Assembly: GCA_016758965.1 (NCBI GenBank)
Contig: JAEPRB010000344.1
Span: 1-33,715, forward strand
DNA: 33,715 nucleotides
DNA from: Circinella minor
Lineage: Eukaryota; Mucoromycota; Mucoromycetes; Mucorales; Lichtheimiaceae
Reading direction: 5' to 3'
Part shown: one piece after another, positions 10,196 through 20,881 of the stretch
Position numbering within the stretch: the stretch's first letter is position 1
How the letters are laid out: every line of letters starts with the position of its first letter
Translations under genes and position numbers: made by a program
The notes under the pieces: generated by a model
Seen by the model: the letters and a program-made list of their open reading frames with translations, nothing else
Told to the model about the DNA's origin: nothing
Databases searched by the model: none

Positions 10196-10384
10196 TCAAA
10201 CCACGTTTGAAAATATATTATACATATATGGTATGACATCCAGAAAAAAATCAATCGACACTTTTGTTTTGAACCGTTCTGAACTTCTTATTAAATTTTC
10301 TGTAGTATGTGAAGAAACATATATATTATCTTGATACATTATCTGTACTTGTTTGTCATGTTTTATTAGTTTTAACTCAGTCAT
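10196..10384 (-). CDS. Possible short hypothetical ORF (62 aa)
   Basis: This ATG-started frame reads MTELKLIKHDKQVQIMYQDN and ends after 62 codons. Its amino-acid composition is less repetitive than most chance frames in this window. I recognise no domain and see no convincing flanking exons. It lies 92 bp beyond the GC-rich hairpin cluster. It may be a chance frame or a fragment of a decayed gene. Confidence 0.12.
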   Translation of the reverse strand: MTELKLIKHDKQVQIMYQDNIYVSSHTTENLIRSSERFKTKVSIDFFLDVIPYMYNIFSNVV

Positions 10385-13001
10385 ATTTCCTTTTTTGTGT
10401 AAAAATTGTTATTTTAATAATATAGATTATTTTAGAATTATTAGAAGAATTAACCTTCTATTAAGTCTTCCATGTAGCAGAAATTCCAAGTACCGAAAAT
10501 GAATCCAATTATTTATAATTTGAACTTTTTTTTTCTTTTTTACCTCATCACTTTTTAATATTCAAACAAGAACAACAAGAATAGAATATTAAAAAGAGAA
10601 TGAAAAGGAGAATACTTGTCCTAAATGAAATGAGAACGATATGTACCAACTATTAAGCTTGAAAGAGAATTGAACTAAGGGAATTGAACAAGTGATTATT
10701 ATATGGTACTAATAAGACCACAGAATTTAAAAAAAAATCAAAGTAATAGTACAATGACAACTACTAGACCGACTTGTAGAACTCATTTTTCCAATTAAAA
10801 AAACCAAAAATTAAAAACATCTATAATATAATTGAACACGTCGACATAGTTTGATTTGAATTCAACCTTGATATCGTTTTATATAAATAATGTGCTTTTC
10901 ACTGCTTATACTATAAAAAGATTATAAAAAAAAAAAAAACTGGAACTAAAAAAACACCAGCTGTCAAACTATGTACTGTATGATCCACAGATTCTAACCC
11001 CCAAGTTTTTTTTTTCATTCAATACGTATACGTAGTTTCACAATAATGAAAGAAAAACCTAAATTAACCCATTTAAAACTATATGAAGCAAATAATGACT
11101 ATGTCGGTCAATTTTTTTTTTTTTTTTTGGTGATGAAGAGTGACGACCACGATTATATTATTTGGTAATCAATCATACACAAAAATAATAATAATTATAA
11201 TCGCTACGTACGTATATCACCCCATGATTGAAGTCAAAAAAAAAAAAAAAAAAAAAAGAACAAAATAGAAGATGAGGGAATCGAATCGAATTCCCACCCT
11301 CCCCCTTCCTAAGAAAGAAAACTGTACCATTTCTTTGGTTTAAATAAATATGTGATTTTTTTTTTTTGTGCTGATAAGCTTTTTTTTATCATCTTTCTTT
11401 TTTTAGAAAAAAAACCGGTTGTCTCAATATCAAAGTAGAGTAAACTGCAATCAAGAGCTATATATAGTGGACTTCAAACTTAGTAGAGTTAAGAATAGCT
11501 GATAAAAGAAAAATACTGTATAAAGAATACGTAGCAACGAAAAGTAATGAAATGGAGTATTACTGTCAATGTATAAGAAGCTCAACATGGGATTCATCTT
11601 ATATAAATATGAACAAGGAGAGAAAATTAAGAATGGCTAAGAAACAAAAGTCAAGTTCAAGAAGTCTCTGATGACCTCATTTATAGTTACAAAAGGGTGT
11701 TCATTTTCCCAAAGAATGAAAACGTTGGTAATATATGTTGAAGAAAGAACTCGAGTAGCAGAATTTGAGTTGTACAAGATTTTCAATAGTTATAAAATGC
11801 AATTCTCTGTATCAAATACTGATATAAAGGGAAATCCTATTATAGACTTGGTCTTAACTATTTCTTTTTTTTTTTTTTTTTGTATGGATTATTATTTGGT
11901 CTTTACACAACGAGAAATTACTTTTGACGGATTGAAATGTTGATAAATGGATGAATCGAGATTATGAGACAACCAACGCTCAGATGAAAAATACATTTAA
12001 AAAAGTTATTCTCATCAGATCTGTTCTTTTTAATACAAAAAAAAAAAAGAAGAAGTACGTATTCAAAAAGATTATGATCAAATATGAGTTTTGTATTATA
12101 CAATATAAAGGTGTTATGATACTAACTGTAAAATGAATAATTTTATTATTTGATGTCAAAATAAGGTATAAATAAATAAATAAATAAAATTATTAATACA
12201 TGAAAAAATATAAATTATAGTTTAAAATAGCTCGAAAAAAAAAAACCCAACCATGTCTTTGTTCTGTTTTATTATATATTCAATTAATTCTTTATTCTTT
12301 TGTTCCATTAAATTAACCAGTTTATTGTATTAACTTGAAATATCTGGATGTAGTTTTTATGCGAATTTTATTGCTGAGATAAAATATATACAGTAGTCCA
12401 TAAAAAAAGTGTTTTCAGTTCGTGTGAGCTCTTTTTTGATGATGATGATCATACACCTTTTGAGTTCTAAAAAAAAATATAGAAAATAATAATTAATTAA
12501 CATAAGATTATGATTAACATTTCCCATGGATTGATAATCGATTAATTTAAAGTTTCGCCGAGAGAAAAACTTGTATATAATATTTGTTTGGAGAAGAAAG
12601 TTTTTGTTTTACCCCGCTTACCCACCCAGTAACGTCCAGGTAACACAAAAATCAACCATTCGTTCATGCTGATAAACATATATATATACCCCATTTTTTT
12701 TTCTTCAATTAGATGACTAAAAAGCTTTTTGTTTCCAAATTGCATTAACCAATCATTTATAAGTAAAATAATAAGAATACAATGCATAAATATAAGATTT
12801 GTTTTATTTTTATTATATTATATATATATATATATATATAATACAATGGAGGAGGGGTTACTATCCTCTTTGTTTGATTATATTTATATATTTATAATAA
12901 AAAAAAAAAGGAAATAGTACTTTACTACTTTTTGTTTTTTGCTCCGCAGTTTTTTTTTTTTTTTTGTATATTGAGAGATTGCGTATGCCGAATGATTTGA
13001 T

Positions 13002-13045
13002 GGGTTATCCCGATCACATGCTTATTAGAAAAGAGTAGATAACCC
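13002..13045. repeat. 8-bp inverted repeat upstream of the Lon gene
   Basis: GGGTTATC (13002-13009) and GATAACCC (13038-13045) form a perfect inverted repeat with a 28-nt spacer, about 270 bp upstream of the Lon start codon. It could be a paired factor site or chance. Confidence 0.25.
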
Positions 13046-13315
13046 AAAGCGAAACAAAAAATCATTATAATTAAAAATAAATCCTCTTTTCTTTCTTTCT
13101 CTTTTTTTTTAAAAAAAAATCTCTCTTTCTCTCTTTTTTTTTTTTTTTTTTTGGTAATTCTCTTTTTCCTTGTTTTTTTTTTTGGTTTTTTTCCAACCAT
13201 TTTGACTACTACTGCTTAACAACTACTACAACAATAGACTATATTCTCACTCACCCGTTTATTTCTCTCTTTTTTTTTTCTTTTTTTTAAGAAATAATCA
13301 TATATTACATAAACA

Positions 13316-15627
13316 ATGTCACAATTGCCAGAAACTCTTATAGTAGTACCACTCGAAAATAAAGTGTTATTACCTTCCGTTGTGTTGAAAATCACAATGC
13401 GTGGTAGGGAAGCATCTGCATTGACTCGTCGACATTTCAGAAATTCAGATCAACGTAAAAGTGCTCATCTTGTTTGTATTCCATTAAAGCCTTTGCCTGT
13501 GTCTGAAGAAAACGCCAAGGATAATAATAATACAAAGAATGCAACTTTGACTGAAGAAAAAGCGGTGGTTGTACATAGTAACGATAGACGAAAAAATAAT
13601 AATAACAACGAAAGTCATGAAGAATTAGAATCTGGTTTGGTGAAAAAAGAAGAAAAAGAACGTCTTCATGAATATGGTTGCGCAGCTCGTATTTTACGTG
13701 TTCAACGTTCTGGTTTAGGTGTTGTATCCGTATTTATTGAAGGTGTAGCAAGAATTCAAGTAGATCGTATTGTTCAAGAAGGATCCAGTGTTCTTGCTAA
13801 AGTAAAATATATTGAACGACCTACTAAAGAAATCAAGGTGGATCATCTCAAGGATGAAACAATTGCTTTTAAAGCATTGTGTCGTGAATTTTTATCCAAA
13901 ATGAAAGAACTTCAAATGCCAGATTCATTGATTGAACAACTTGGAAAGTTGATTGATAGTGTATCCCCTGTCGTGCTTGCTGATATGTTAGTCTCAGTTA
14001 TTGAAACATCATTTGATGAGAAACTTTGGATGTTATCCAATACGGATGTAAAGGAACGATTGACTAAAATGTCAGAATGGATGACTCGTCAATTACATGT
14101 AAGTTTTTATTTATTAGTTTTAAGGGACTTTTTGAATTAGGAATAATCATAACGAAACGAAAAGGAAATATTCTAGTAAAATGTATATGTTATATTAACC
14201 AAGTCTGTCTTTTCTAATGTTTATCATCATGATTATTATTATTATTATTATTATTATTATAGGTTTTAAAGATTTCTGAACAGATCCATTCAAGTATTGA
14301 AGGAAAGCTTAACAAACGACAACGAGAGTTTTATCTCCGCCAACAGGTGAGTTTTTATTACATTTTTTCTTTCTTTAAATGGAAATCAGATTACGGAATG
14401 TTTAACTCGTGTGAATCCCCTTATTTTATTTTCTACCCCACATTGCCGCCAAAAAAAAAAAAAAAAAAAAAAAAAAAATTATGACTTTCATTTTTCCCCC
14501 CCTCTATCATGAAATATTCTTATTAGTTGGAAGCTATTAAACGAGAACTTGGAGAAATTGAGGGTGGATCTATGAATGGAAAAGAAGAAGATGATATGGG
14601 TCAATTAACAAGAAGATTAACGGAAGCTAATTTACCTTCTGAAGCTGCCAAAGTAGCTGAACGTGAATTAAAACGTATTAAAAAACTTCAACCTTCTTCA
14701 AGTGAATGGTCTGTCATTCGTAATTATCTTGAATTAATGGCTGAACTTCCTTGGTCTAAAAAGACAGAGGAATCCATTGATATTCAACGTGCAAAACAAC
14801 AACTTGAAAATGATCATTTTGGGTAAGTGTTTTTTTTTTTCTTTCTTGTATATCAAAATCAGATATGTATAATATATATATAGATATATATAAAAGTGAA
14901 ATTGACGAATACAATTGAATGGGAAATTAGTTTGGATCATGTCAAAAAGAGAATTATTGAATATTTATCTGTTGTAAAGATTAAAGGTGATCTTAAAGCA
15001 CCTATTATTTGTCTTGTTGGTCCGGTAAGAGAAGGAGTTTTCTATCCGAAAATTTACCGAAAATTTTAACCGATTTTAAAAATGTATATATAACCATCTC
15101 TTTAGCCTGGTGTAGGTAAAACTTCATTGGGTCGTTCCGTAGCAACTGCATTATCACGAGAATTTCACAGGATTTCATTAGGTGGTGTACGTGATGAAGC
15201 TGATATGCGGTAAGTTTTTTTTTTTTTTTTTTGCCATGTATAACAAGAACATATGAAGATTTTTTTTTTATTACAAGTCTTTACTTATCTATAATTATTA
15301 TTATATTTAGTGGTCACCGTCGTACTTATGTTGGCGCTATGCCTGGTCTCGTCATTCAAGGTTTAAGAAAAGTTGGCGTCAATAATCCATTGTTTTTATT
15401 AGGTAACTCAATTATTTCCTTTTATAACTTTTTATTGTCAATTATTAATATTTTTTTTTTTTTTTTACTATTGCATGATTTATTTAGATGAAGTAGATAA
15501 ACTTGTTCACTCTACATATTATGGTGATCCAGGTAATTAATGAAACAACAAAAAATTATTTACTATTTTTATTGGGATATTATTATTATTTGTGTTTGGT
15601 TACATTAAAAAAATATATATAACTAAC

Positions 15628-15658
<31 letters not shown>

Positions 15659-17080
15659 TACAAATGAAATAGCTGCTGCACTTCTTGAAGTATTGGATCC
15701 TGAACAAAACAATTCCTTTTCCGATCATTATCTCAATCTTCCATTTGATTTATCCAATGTCTTATTTATTGCCACTGCTAACTCTCTTGAAACAATTCCA
15801 GAACCATTACTTGATCGTATGGAAATTATTCAATTAAATGGTTATACCTTTGAAGAAAAACTTCATATTTCTCGTTCCCATTTACTTCCCAAACAAATCA
15901 AAGCCCATGGTTTAGAACCCGATCAAGTGATTATTTCTGATCATGTTTTACTCAAGATAGCCGAAAATTATACCCGAGAAAGTGGTGTAAGAAGTCTTGA
16001 ACGAACGATTGCAGCGGTTGTACGTTCTAAATGTGTAGAACTTGCTGATTTTCAAGAAAAGAATCAAATGCATCAATATGTTCCTGAAGTTAAATTGGCA
16101 GATCTTGAAGATATCTTGGGTGTAAGTATATTTATATATATACTTGGATGAAGGAAATAAGAATAATATATATATATATATAAAGATGCTAATGAAATGA
16201 TTATCCCATTTGAATAAATAGATTCCTACCTTTGTAAAAGAAGTAGCTGAACGTGATCCATATCCTGGTGTTGTTACTGGTTTAGCATATTCAGGTAGTG
16301 GTAATGGAGGTATTCTATTTGTTGAATCCACAAAGATGCCAGGAAAGGGTGAACTTCAATTGACAGGTAATGAATATTAAGAAAAAAAAATCGATTTATA
16401 ATTAATATTATATATATATATATATTAACTAATAATTTATTTGATGGAAATATGTAACATGTTATTAGGTTCACTAGGTGATGTTATTAAAGAATCTGCA
16501 CAAATTGCTTTGACTTGGGTTAAAGCACATGCTTATGTACTTAAGATTGCTCCTACTATTGATACAAATGTTGTTGAAAAACAAGATGTGTAAGTAATAA
16601 TTTTTCTTTAGTGTAAATTATTAAAAATTTAAATTATAAAACCAACCTCTCTCTCTCTCTCTTTTTTTATTATTATTATTATTATTATTTATTAGACATA
16701 TTCATTTCCCTTCAGGAAGTATAAAAAAAGATGGACCATCTGCAGGTGTTACATTGGTAACTTCACTTGTTTCATTGTTTTCTGGTTATACTGTTAAACC
16801 TACTACAGCTATGACAGGTGAAATTTCACTTCGAGGAAGTGTATTACCTGTCGGTGGAATTAAAGAAAAAGTAATTTCTGCTCATCGTGCTGGTATCAAC
16901 AAGATTATTTTACCTTATCGAAATCGAAAAGATGTTGAAGCGGATGTTCCTGAAAGTGTCAAACAAGATATTCAATTTGTTTATGCAAAGACGATTTGGG
17001 ATGTTTTAGAAGAAGCTTTGGTTATTAACAAAGATACAAGTGAAAAATGGACAGGTCGTGCATTTGAAAGTCATTTATAA
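13316..17080 (+). CDS. Lon protease, probable peroxisomal isoform (865 aa, 11 exons)
   Basis: Exons 13316-14098, 14263-14346, 14527-14822, 14931-15024, 15106-15209, 15311-15402, 15488-15532, 15673-16121, 16222-16366, 16469-16589 and 16696-17080 join in frame to 865 aa. The N-terminal LON substrate domain carries an Asn/Glu-rich insertion at about 60-115. The AAA+ module has Walker A PGVGKTS (K424, T425) and Walker B FLLDEVDK (D485, E486). The protease domain has KKDGPSAG with catalytic Ser753 and GGIKEK with Lys796. Their 43-residue spacing matches the E. coli S679/K722 dyad. The protein starts [20 protein letters not shown] with no mitochondrial presequence. It ends FESHL, and SHL fits the PTS1 pattern. 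It therefore most resembles peroxisomal Lon, which degrades and refolds matrix proteins, rather than mitochondrial Pim1. It is convergent with RAD51. Confidence 0.93.
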
Positions 17081-17517
17081 AAAAAAAAAAAAAATACATA
17101 AAGAATTCTTATAATGTAAACTTGGCTTTTTTTTTTTTGAGGGGGGATGGGAGGGGGGGGATTAAATAGGATACAATTCAATTTATAGTACCCATGTTAC
17201 GTAAAATCAAATATAAATAACTTTTAATATACATATTAGATATCATTATCTATATCTCTTAACATTGAAAAGAAAATAGTTTTTATAATAATTGCCAGTC
17301 AATCAATTGAATACGTAATAAATTTATATAAACATTATTTTTTTTTTTTTAAAAAAAAAAAGAAAAGTAAAATAAAGAATGAAAAAAAAAAGTATGTAAA
17401 AGGGAGAAGAAGAAGAGAGAAGTATTAAATGCTTATGTAAGATAAAAATAAAATGAAGAGAAAAAAAAAGGGAGGGGGGATATAGGTAAGAAAAGAAACA
17501 TTTATATGGTTTATTAT
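17081..17517. other. Convergent 3' intergenic region of Lon and RAD51
   Basis: This region holds both 3' UTRs. It includes a G-rich tract at 17141-17160 (G6-AT-G3-A-G8) on the Lon sense strand that is G-quadruplex capable, and purine-rich sequence near 17390-17480. No gene is seen. Confidence 0.5.
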
Positions 17518-18538
17518 TTATTCCACAGCATCTGTAATACCATCTTCCATGATCGCAAAAGTACATTCATTTTCAGGTAAAGAAGGAGAATCATATATTT
17601 TACAAATGCGATTTTCACCACGTCCCTTTTTCAAATATAATCGAGTACATGAAGCATGTGCAATAATATTTCCACCAGCAGGTTTTTTAGGATCTGGATT
17701 AAACATACCAGCACCACCATCTACTTGAGCAACGACTTGATTTGTAATGACCACAGCAACACCAAATTCATCTGCTAATCGTTGTAGAGAACGTAAGAAT
17801 TGTGCTAAATGAGTTTGTCGTGCAGCTAATTCACCACGTCCTGCATAATCTGTTCGATATAAAGCCATGGCACTATCTACAACAAGTACTGAAAAACGTG
17901 TTTCGGACATCATAGCAGCTGCATGAATTAATAAAGCTGTTTGATGATCGGTATTGTATGCACGAGCATAAGCAATATTATCCAATGTATTTTCACCATT
18001 TAATGAATATCGTTGGGCAATAGATAAAACACGATTAGGTCGAAATGTACTTTCAGTATCAATAAACATACATTTTCCTTGACCACCTCCCATACTAACA
18101 GGAAGCTAATTGGGAGATATATGTATATATATAAAAAAAAAAATAGTTGGTTCAAATAAGTTATCTATATCTTTTTTTTTTCCTCCTCTTTTTCCTCCTC
18201 TTTCTCCTCCTCTTCTCTTTCTGTTAATGTAATGTACCTGAGCTGTTACAGCAAGCATATGACATAATTGACTTTTTCCCGTTCGAAACTCACCAAAAAT
18301 TTCAGTAATGGATCCAGTTTCTATACCACCTTTTTTTTTTAAATAAAAAATAACCAAAAGGCATTAAAATAAAATTCCTTGCTTTCCAATTCCTTTTTTT
18401 TTTTTGTTTGTACCTCCAAGTGCTGTATCGAGTTGTTTTGAACCAGTTGTAATAGTAACAATTTCTTGTCTTCGTTGATGAACATCCATAGCTGTTGTAA
18501 ATCCCAAATTAACTACTTTTGAAGCTACATTGATGTTT

Positions 18539-18569
<31 letters not shown>

Positions 18570-19055
18570 GTTAAATTTCATTTCATATATATATAAAAAC
18601 AATTTTCTTGTCATGCTTTTAAAAGTTATTCGTTGTCGTTGTCGTCATTCGTTTGTGGTTGTTATTGTTGTCATAGTAATAATAATAATAATAATAATAA
18701 TTACCTTCTGCAATAAGTTTATCTGCTTTTGTTTCTGAAATGCCTTTAATTGCTAATAATGCTTTTTTAGGTGCATAAGCAATAGCTTCTACAGTATAAT
18801 ATCCACCGTCTTTTAATTTCTTAATATCTGATGACGAAATACCACTTTGCTAATTATTATTATTATTATTATTTATTTTCATTTTAATTAGAAAAAAAAA
18901 AAAAAAAGACAAGTGAGAAAAAGAAAAATAGTAATACTACTTTTTTTTTAAAAAAAAATATATATATATATACTATTACAAACCTCGAGATGTGAAATTA
19001 ATAATGGTCCATAATCTTCTTCTTCTTCTTCAGCTGAATTATGTTGTTGTGACAT
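17518..19055 (-). CDS. RAD51 recombinase (335 aa, 5 exons)
   Basis: Minus-strand exons 19055-18984, 18849-18705, 18524-18414, 18329-18238 and 18105-17518 join in frame to 335 aa. The acidic N-terminus ([11 protein letters not shown]) leads into the helix-hairpin-helix domain ([36 protein letters not shown]), then [12 protein letters not shown], which is Rad51- rather than Dmc1-like. The RecA core has Walker A GEFRTGKS (122-129) and Walker B SVLVVDSA (D217). Loop L1 is in [15 protein letters not shown], and L2 sits between QVDGG and [12 protein letters not shown]. The protein forms ATP-dependent nucleoprotein filaments on ssDNA and performs strand exchange in homologous recombination in the nucleus. 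Oddities are ESTFRP where EGTFRP is nearly invariant, PAGG for PIGG, HASCTRL for HASTTRL, and one extra residue in L2. The promoter side has X-box and MCB motifs. Confidence 0.95.
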
Positions 19056-19195
19056 TTGTTTTATGTGTATTTAATTATATTATTTATTTATTTATTTATT
19101 TTAAAAAAAAAAAAGAGAGAGAGAGAGAGAGAGAGTTTATTGTTGTTAAGCAAAGAAAAAAAATATAAGTGATGCGTAGTAATGAAAAAAGAATA

Positions 19196-19240
19196 ACGCG
19201 TTATTTCCTACGGCTGGAATCACCGACGCGCTTCCACGCG
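19196..19240. promoter_or_regulatory. Cluster of three ACGCG (MCB) cores upstream of RAD51
   Basis: ACGCG cores occur at 19196-19200 (within the palindrome AACGCGTT, a full ACGCGT MluI cell-cycle box), 19226-19230 and 19236-19240. They lie 140-185 bp upstream of the RAD51 start codon. MCB elements bind MBF (Mbp1-Swi6) and drive G1/S transcription of DNA-repair and replication genes in ascomycete yeasts, including S. cerevisiae RAD51. Function here is inferred from motif and position. Confidence 0.55.
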
Positions 19241-19247
19241 CTACTTT

Positions 19248-19261
19248 GTTGCCATGGCAAC
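19248..19261. promoter_or_regulatory. Perfect RFX/Crt1 X-box palindrome upstream of RAD51
   Basis: GTTGCCATGGCAAC is a perfect 14-bp palindrome identical to the optimal X-box bound by RFX-family winged-helix factors (Crt1/Rfx1 in S. cerevisiae, Sak1 in fission yeast). It lies 193 bp upstream of the RAD51 start. In yeast, Crt1 represses DNA-damage-inducible RNR genes through such sites. Control of RAD51 by an RFX factor is inferred. Confidence 0.7.
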
Positions 19262-19270
19262 CGTGTAACA

Positions 19271-19301
<31 letters not shown>

Positions 19302-20346
19302 GCGGATGCTGATTCCCATTCATTTAAAAAATAAAACACTATCCGTTTTTCACTAACTATTTTTAAATTGAATGTTATTCTTATAACTGTTTTATTAATA
19401 GAAAAAAAAAGGGTAATTATTGAAAATATATATGTATATATATATTATTAGAGTATTTTGAAAAGTGGAAATTCGTAAGAAAACTTTCTTTTTTTTTTTT
19501 TTTTTCTTTATAATATGTTAAATAGATTGATTTTTATTTTTTCGCCTTCATAGTTTCCCAAAATTAATCAAAGCAATCGAGTGTTTACTCTGTCATGGGA
19601 ATTTTTTTGGTGGTCCGTGTTTTTTTTTGGATTACCATGGATGATTGAAATGGGAAATTATAGGTTATTTCCAATATATATATATATATATATATTCTTA
19701 TCCTATTTTTTTTTTTCATAAATAAAAACGATAAGGTTCTATATTTCTTAAAATTCATTTTTTAAATAAAATAATTCATTGTACCTGAAAAAAAAAAAGA
19801 ACAATGACGATTACCAATCAATTCTTTCACTATACAAAAATAAAAAAAAGAGACCAGGATTTTTCAAATCAGCTGATTATTAACAATAATAAAACCATTC
19901 CTATCCTATTTAATTAAAAGGCGAAAAAGCCAAGAAGTGATGTGAATCAAATGATACAAAAACGCACAGAGCTTTTAAAGTTTTTTTTTTTTTTTTGTGC
20001 GGGTTTGGGTTGCCAATTTTAATTGGTTCTGTTCCATATATATTTCAAACAAACATCAGGGACACTGATTTTTTTTTTTTTTTTATAATTCATATTATCC
20101 ATTTGTTCCCCGGTAAAAATAAAATAAAAAAGTGTTAAATGAAATAAATTAATCCAATAATAATAATAATAATGAGATATATATCATTTCTATTGGTACT
20201 AAAGTAGCTCAACGTGATAAATAATTTTTAAAAAAACAAACAAACCAGTTTATATATATATATATATTTTTCGCTAATGTTCATCAAAGTTATATATATA
20301 TTTATATTTATAAAAAAAAAAAGAGAAGGAAAAGTTTATATTTGGA

Positions 20347-20372
20347 GTGTGTGTGTGTGTGTGTGTGTGTGT
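20347..20372. repeat. (GT)13 microsatellite
   Basis: This is a perfect GT dinucleotide run of 26 nt, followed by a TATG/TATA-rich stretch. Confidence 0.9.
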
Positions 20373-20734
20373 ATGTATATATGTATAATGGGTTGTCATG
20401 TTTTTTTTTTTTGGGCGCTTTTTTTTTTTTTTTTTTTTTTTAAGTTTTTTCTGATATAACTACAAATTTAAGAAAAAAGTGATATAAAATAAAAGTTTTT
20501 TGTTGTTAAGGGAAGAGAGAGGTTGTTAGGGTTATTTCTTTTTTTGGAGATATAGACAATTCGGGAAAGAAAGAGAAAGGGCTTTTACACAATGAAATAT
20601 ATATATATATATATATATGTATCAGAGAGAAAGAAAGTAAATATATAAGTAAAACAAAGGTAAGGAGGAATCCAAAGGAAAGTATAATATATAAATAAAA
20701 AAAAAAGGGAAGGGGAGACCTGTTTATATAAGGT

Positions 20735-20760
20735 GGGAAGGGGGAAGGGGGGGGAAGGGG
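20735..20760 (+). other. G-quadruplex-capable tract
   Basis: The pattern is G3-AA-G5-AA-G8-AA-G4 on the + strand. It fits the G3+N1-7 rule for intramolecular quadruplexes. It lies about 120 bp past the stop codon of the minus-strand 161-aa gene, so the transcript of that gene would carry the C-rich strand. Confidence 0.6.
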
Positions 20761-20881
20761 AGAAGAAAGAAAGTTATATATAAAAAGATATAAAGAAGTT
20801 TGATAGAAAGAAGGGCTTTTATGTACAAATAACACCTTTTTTTTTTCAAAATAATAAAAGGGTTTTTCTTTTTTTTTATGT

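Larger units (their letters stand above)
9169..13315. other. 4.1-kb gene-poor gap
   Basis: This is the longest stretch without a confident gene. It must contain the promoters of the SFP1-like gene (left) and the Lon gene (right), which are divergent. The middle (about 9850-12400) has fewer homopolymers and more complex sequence than other spacers, plus a few short frames (for example 62 aa at 10196-10384 minus, and 90 aa at 11671-11943 plus). None matches a family I recognise. It could be a decayed mobile element or non-coding RNA sequence. A GC-rich hairpin cluster is described separately. Confidence 0.5.
19056..20881. other. 1.8-kb intergenic region
   Basis: The RAD51 promoter occupies the left side and the 3' end of the 161-aa hypothetical gene the right. 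There is a (GA)n run near 19115-19135, AT repeats near 19671-19694, a (GT)13 run at 20347-20372 and a G-rich tract at 20735-20760. Between about 19300 and 20500 I see nothing codable: the frames there are homopolymeric. Confidence 0.5.

Noticed and set aside
10844..10974. 11-bp inverted repeat ACATAGTTTGA / TCAAACTATGT as possible transposon ends
   Set aside because: There is no target duplication, no ORF between the arms, and the length is compatible with chance in AT-rich DNA.
11276..11296. tRNA-like T-arm (inverted repeat GGGAAT...ATTCCC with a B-box-like CGAATCGAATT)
   Set aside because: There is a long poly-A run just upstream and no A box, anticodon arm or acceptor stem can be built.
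11531..11540. GTAGCAACGA, identical to the right junction of the GC hairpin cluster
   Set aside because: It is a single 10-mer match with no adjacent GC element; chance cannot be excluded.
11671..11943. 90-aa frame in the gene-poor gap
   Set aside because: It includes a poly-Phe run from a T tract, has no recognisable domain and no supporting splice partners, so it is most likely a chance frame.
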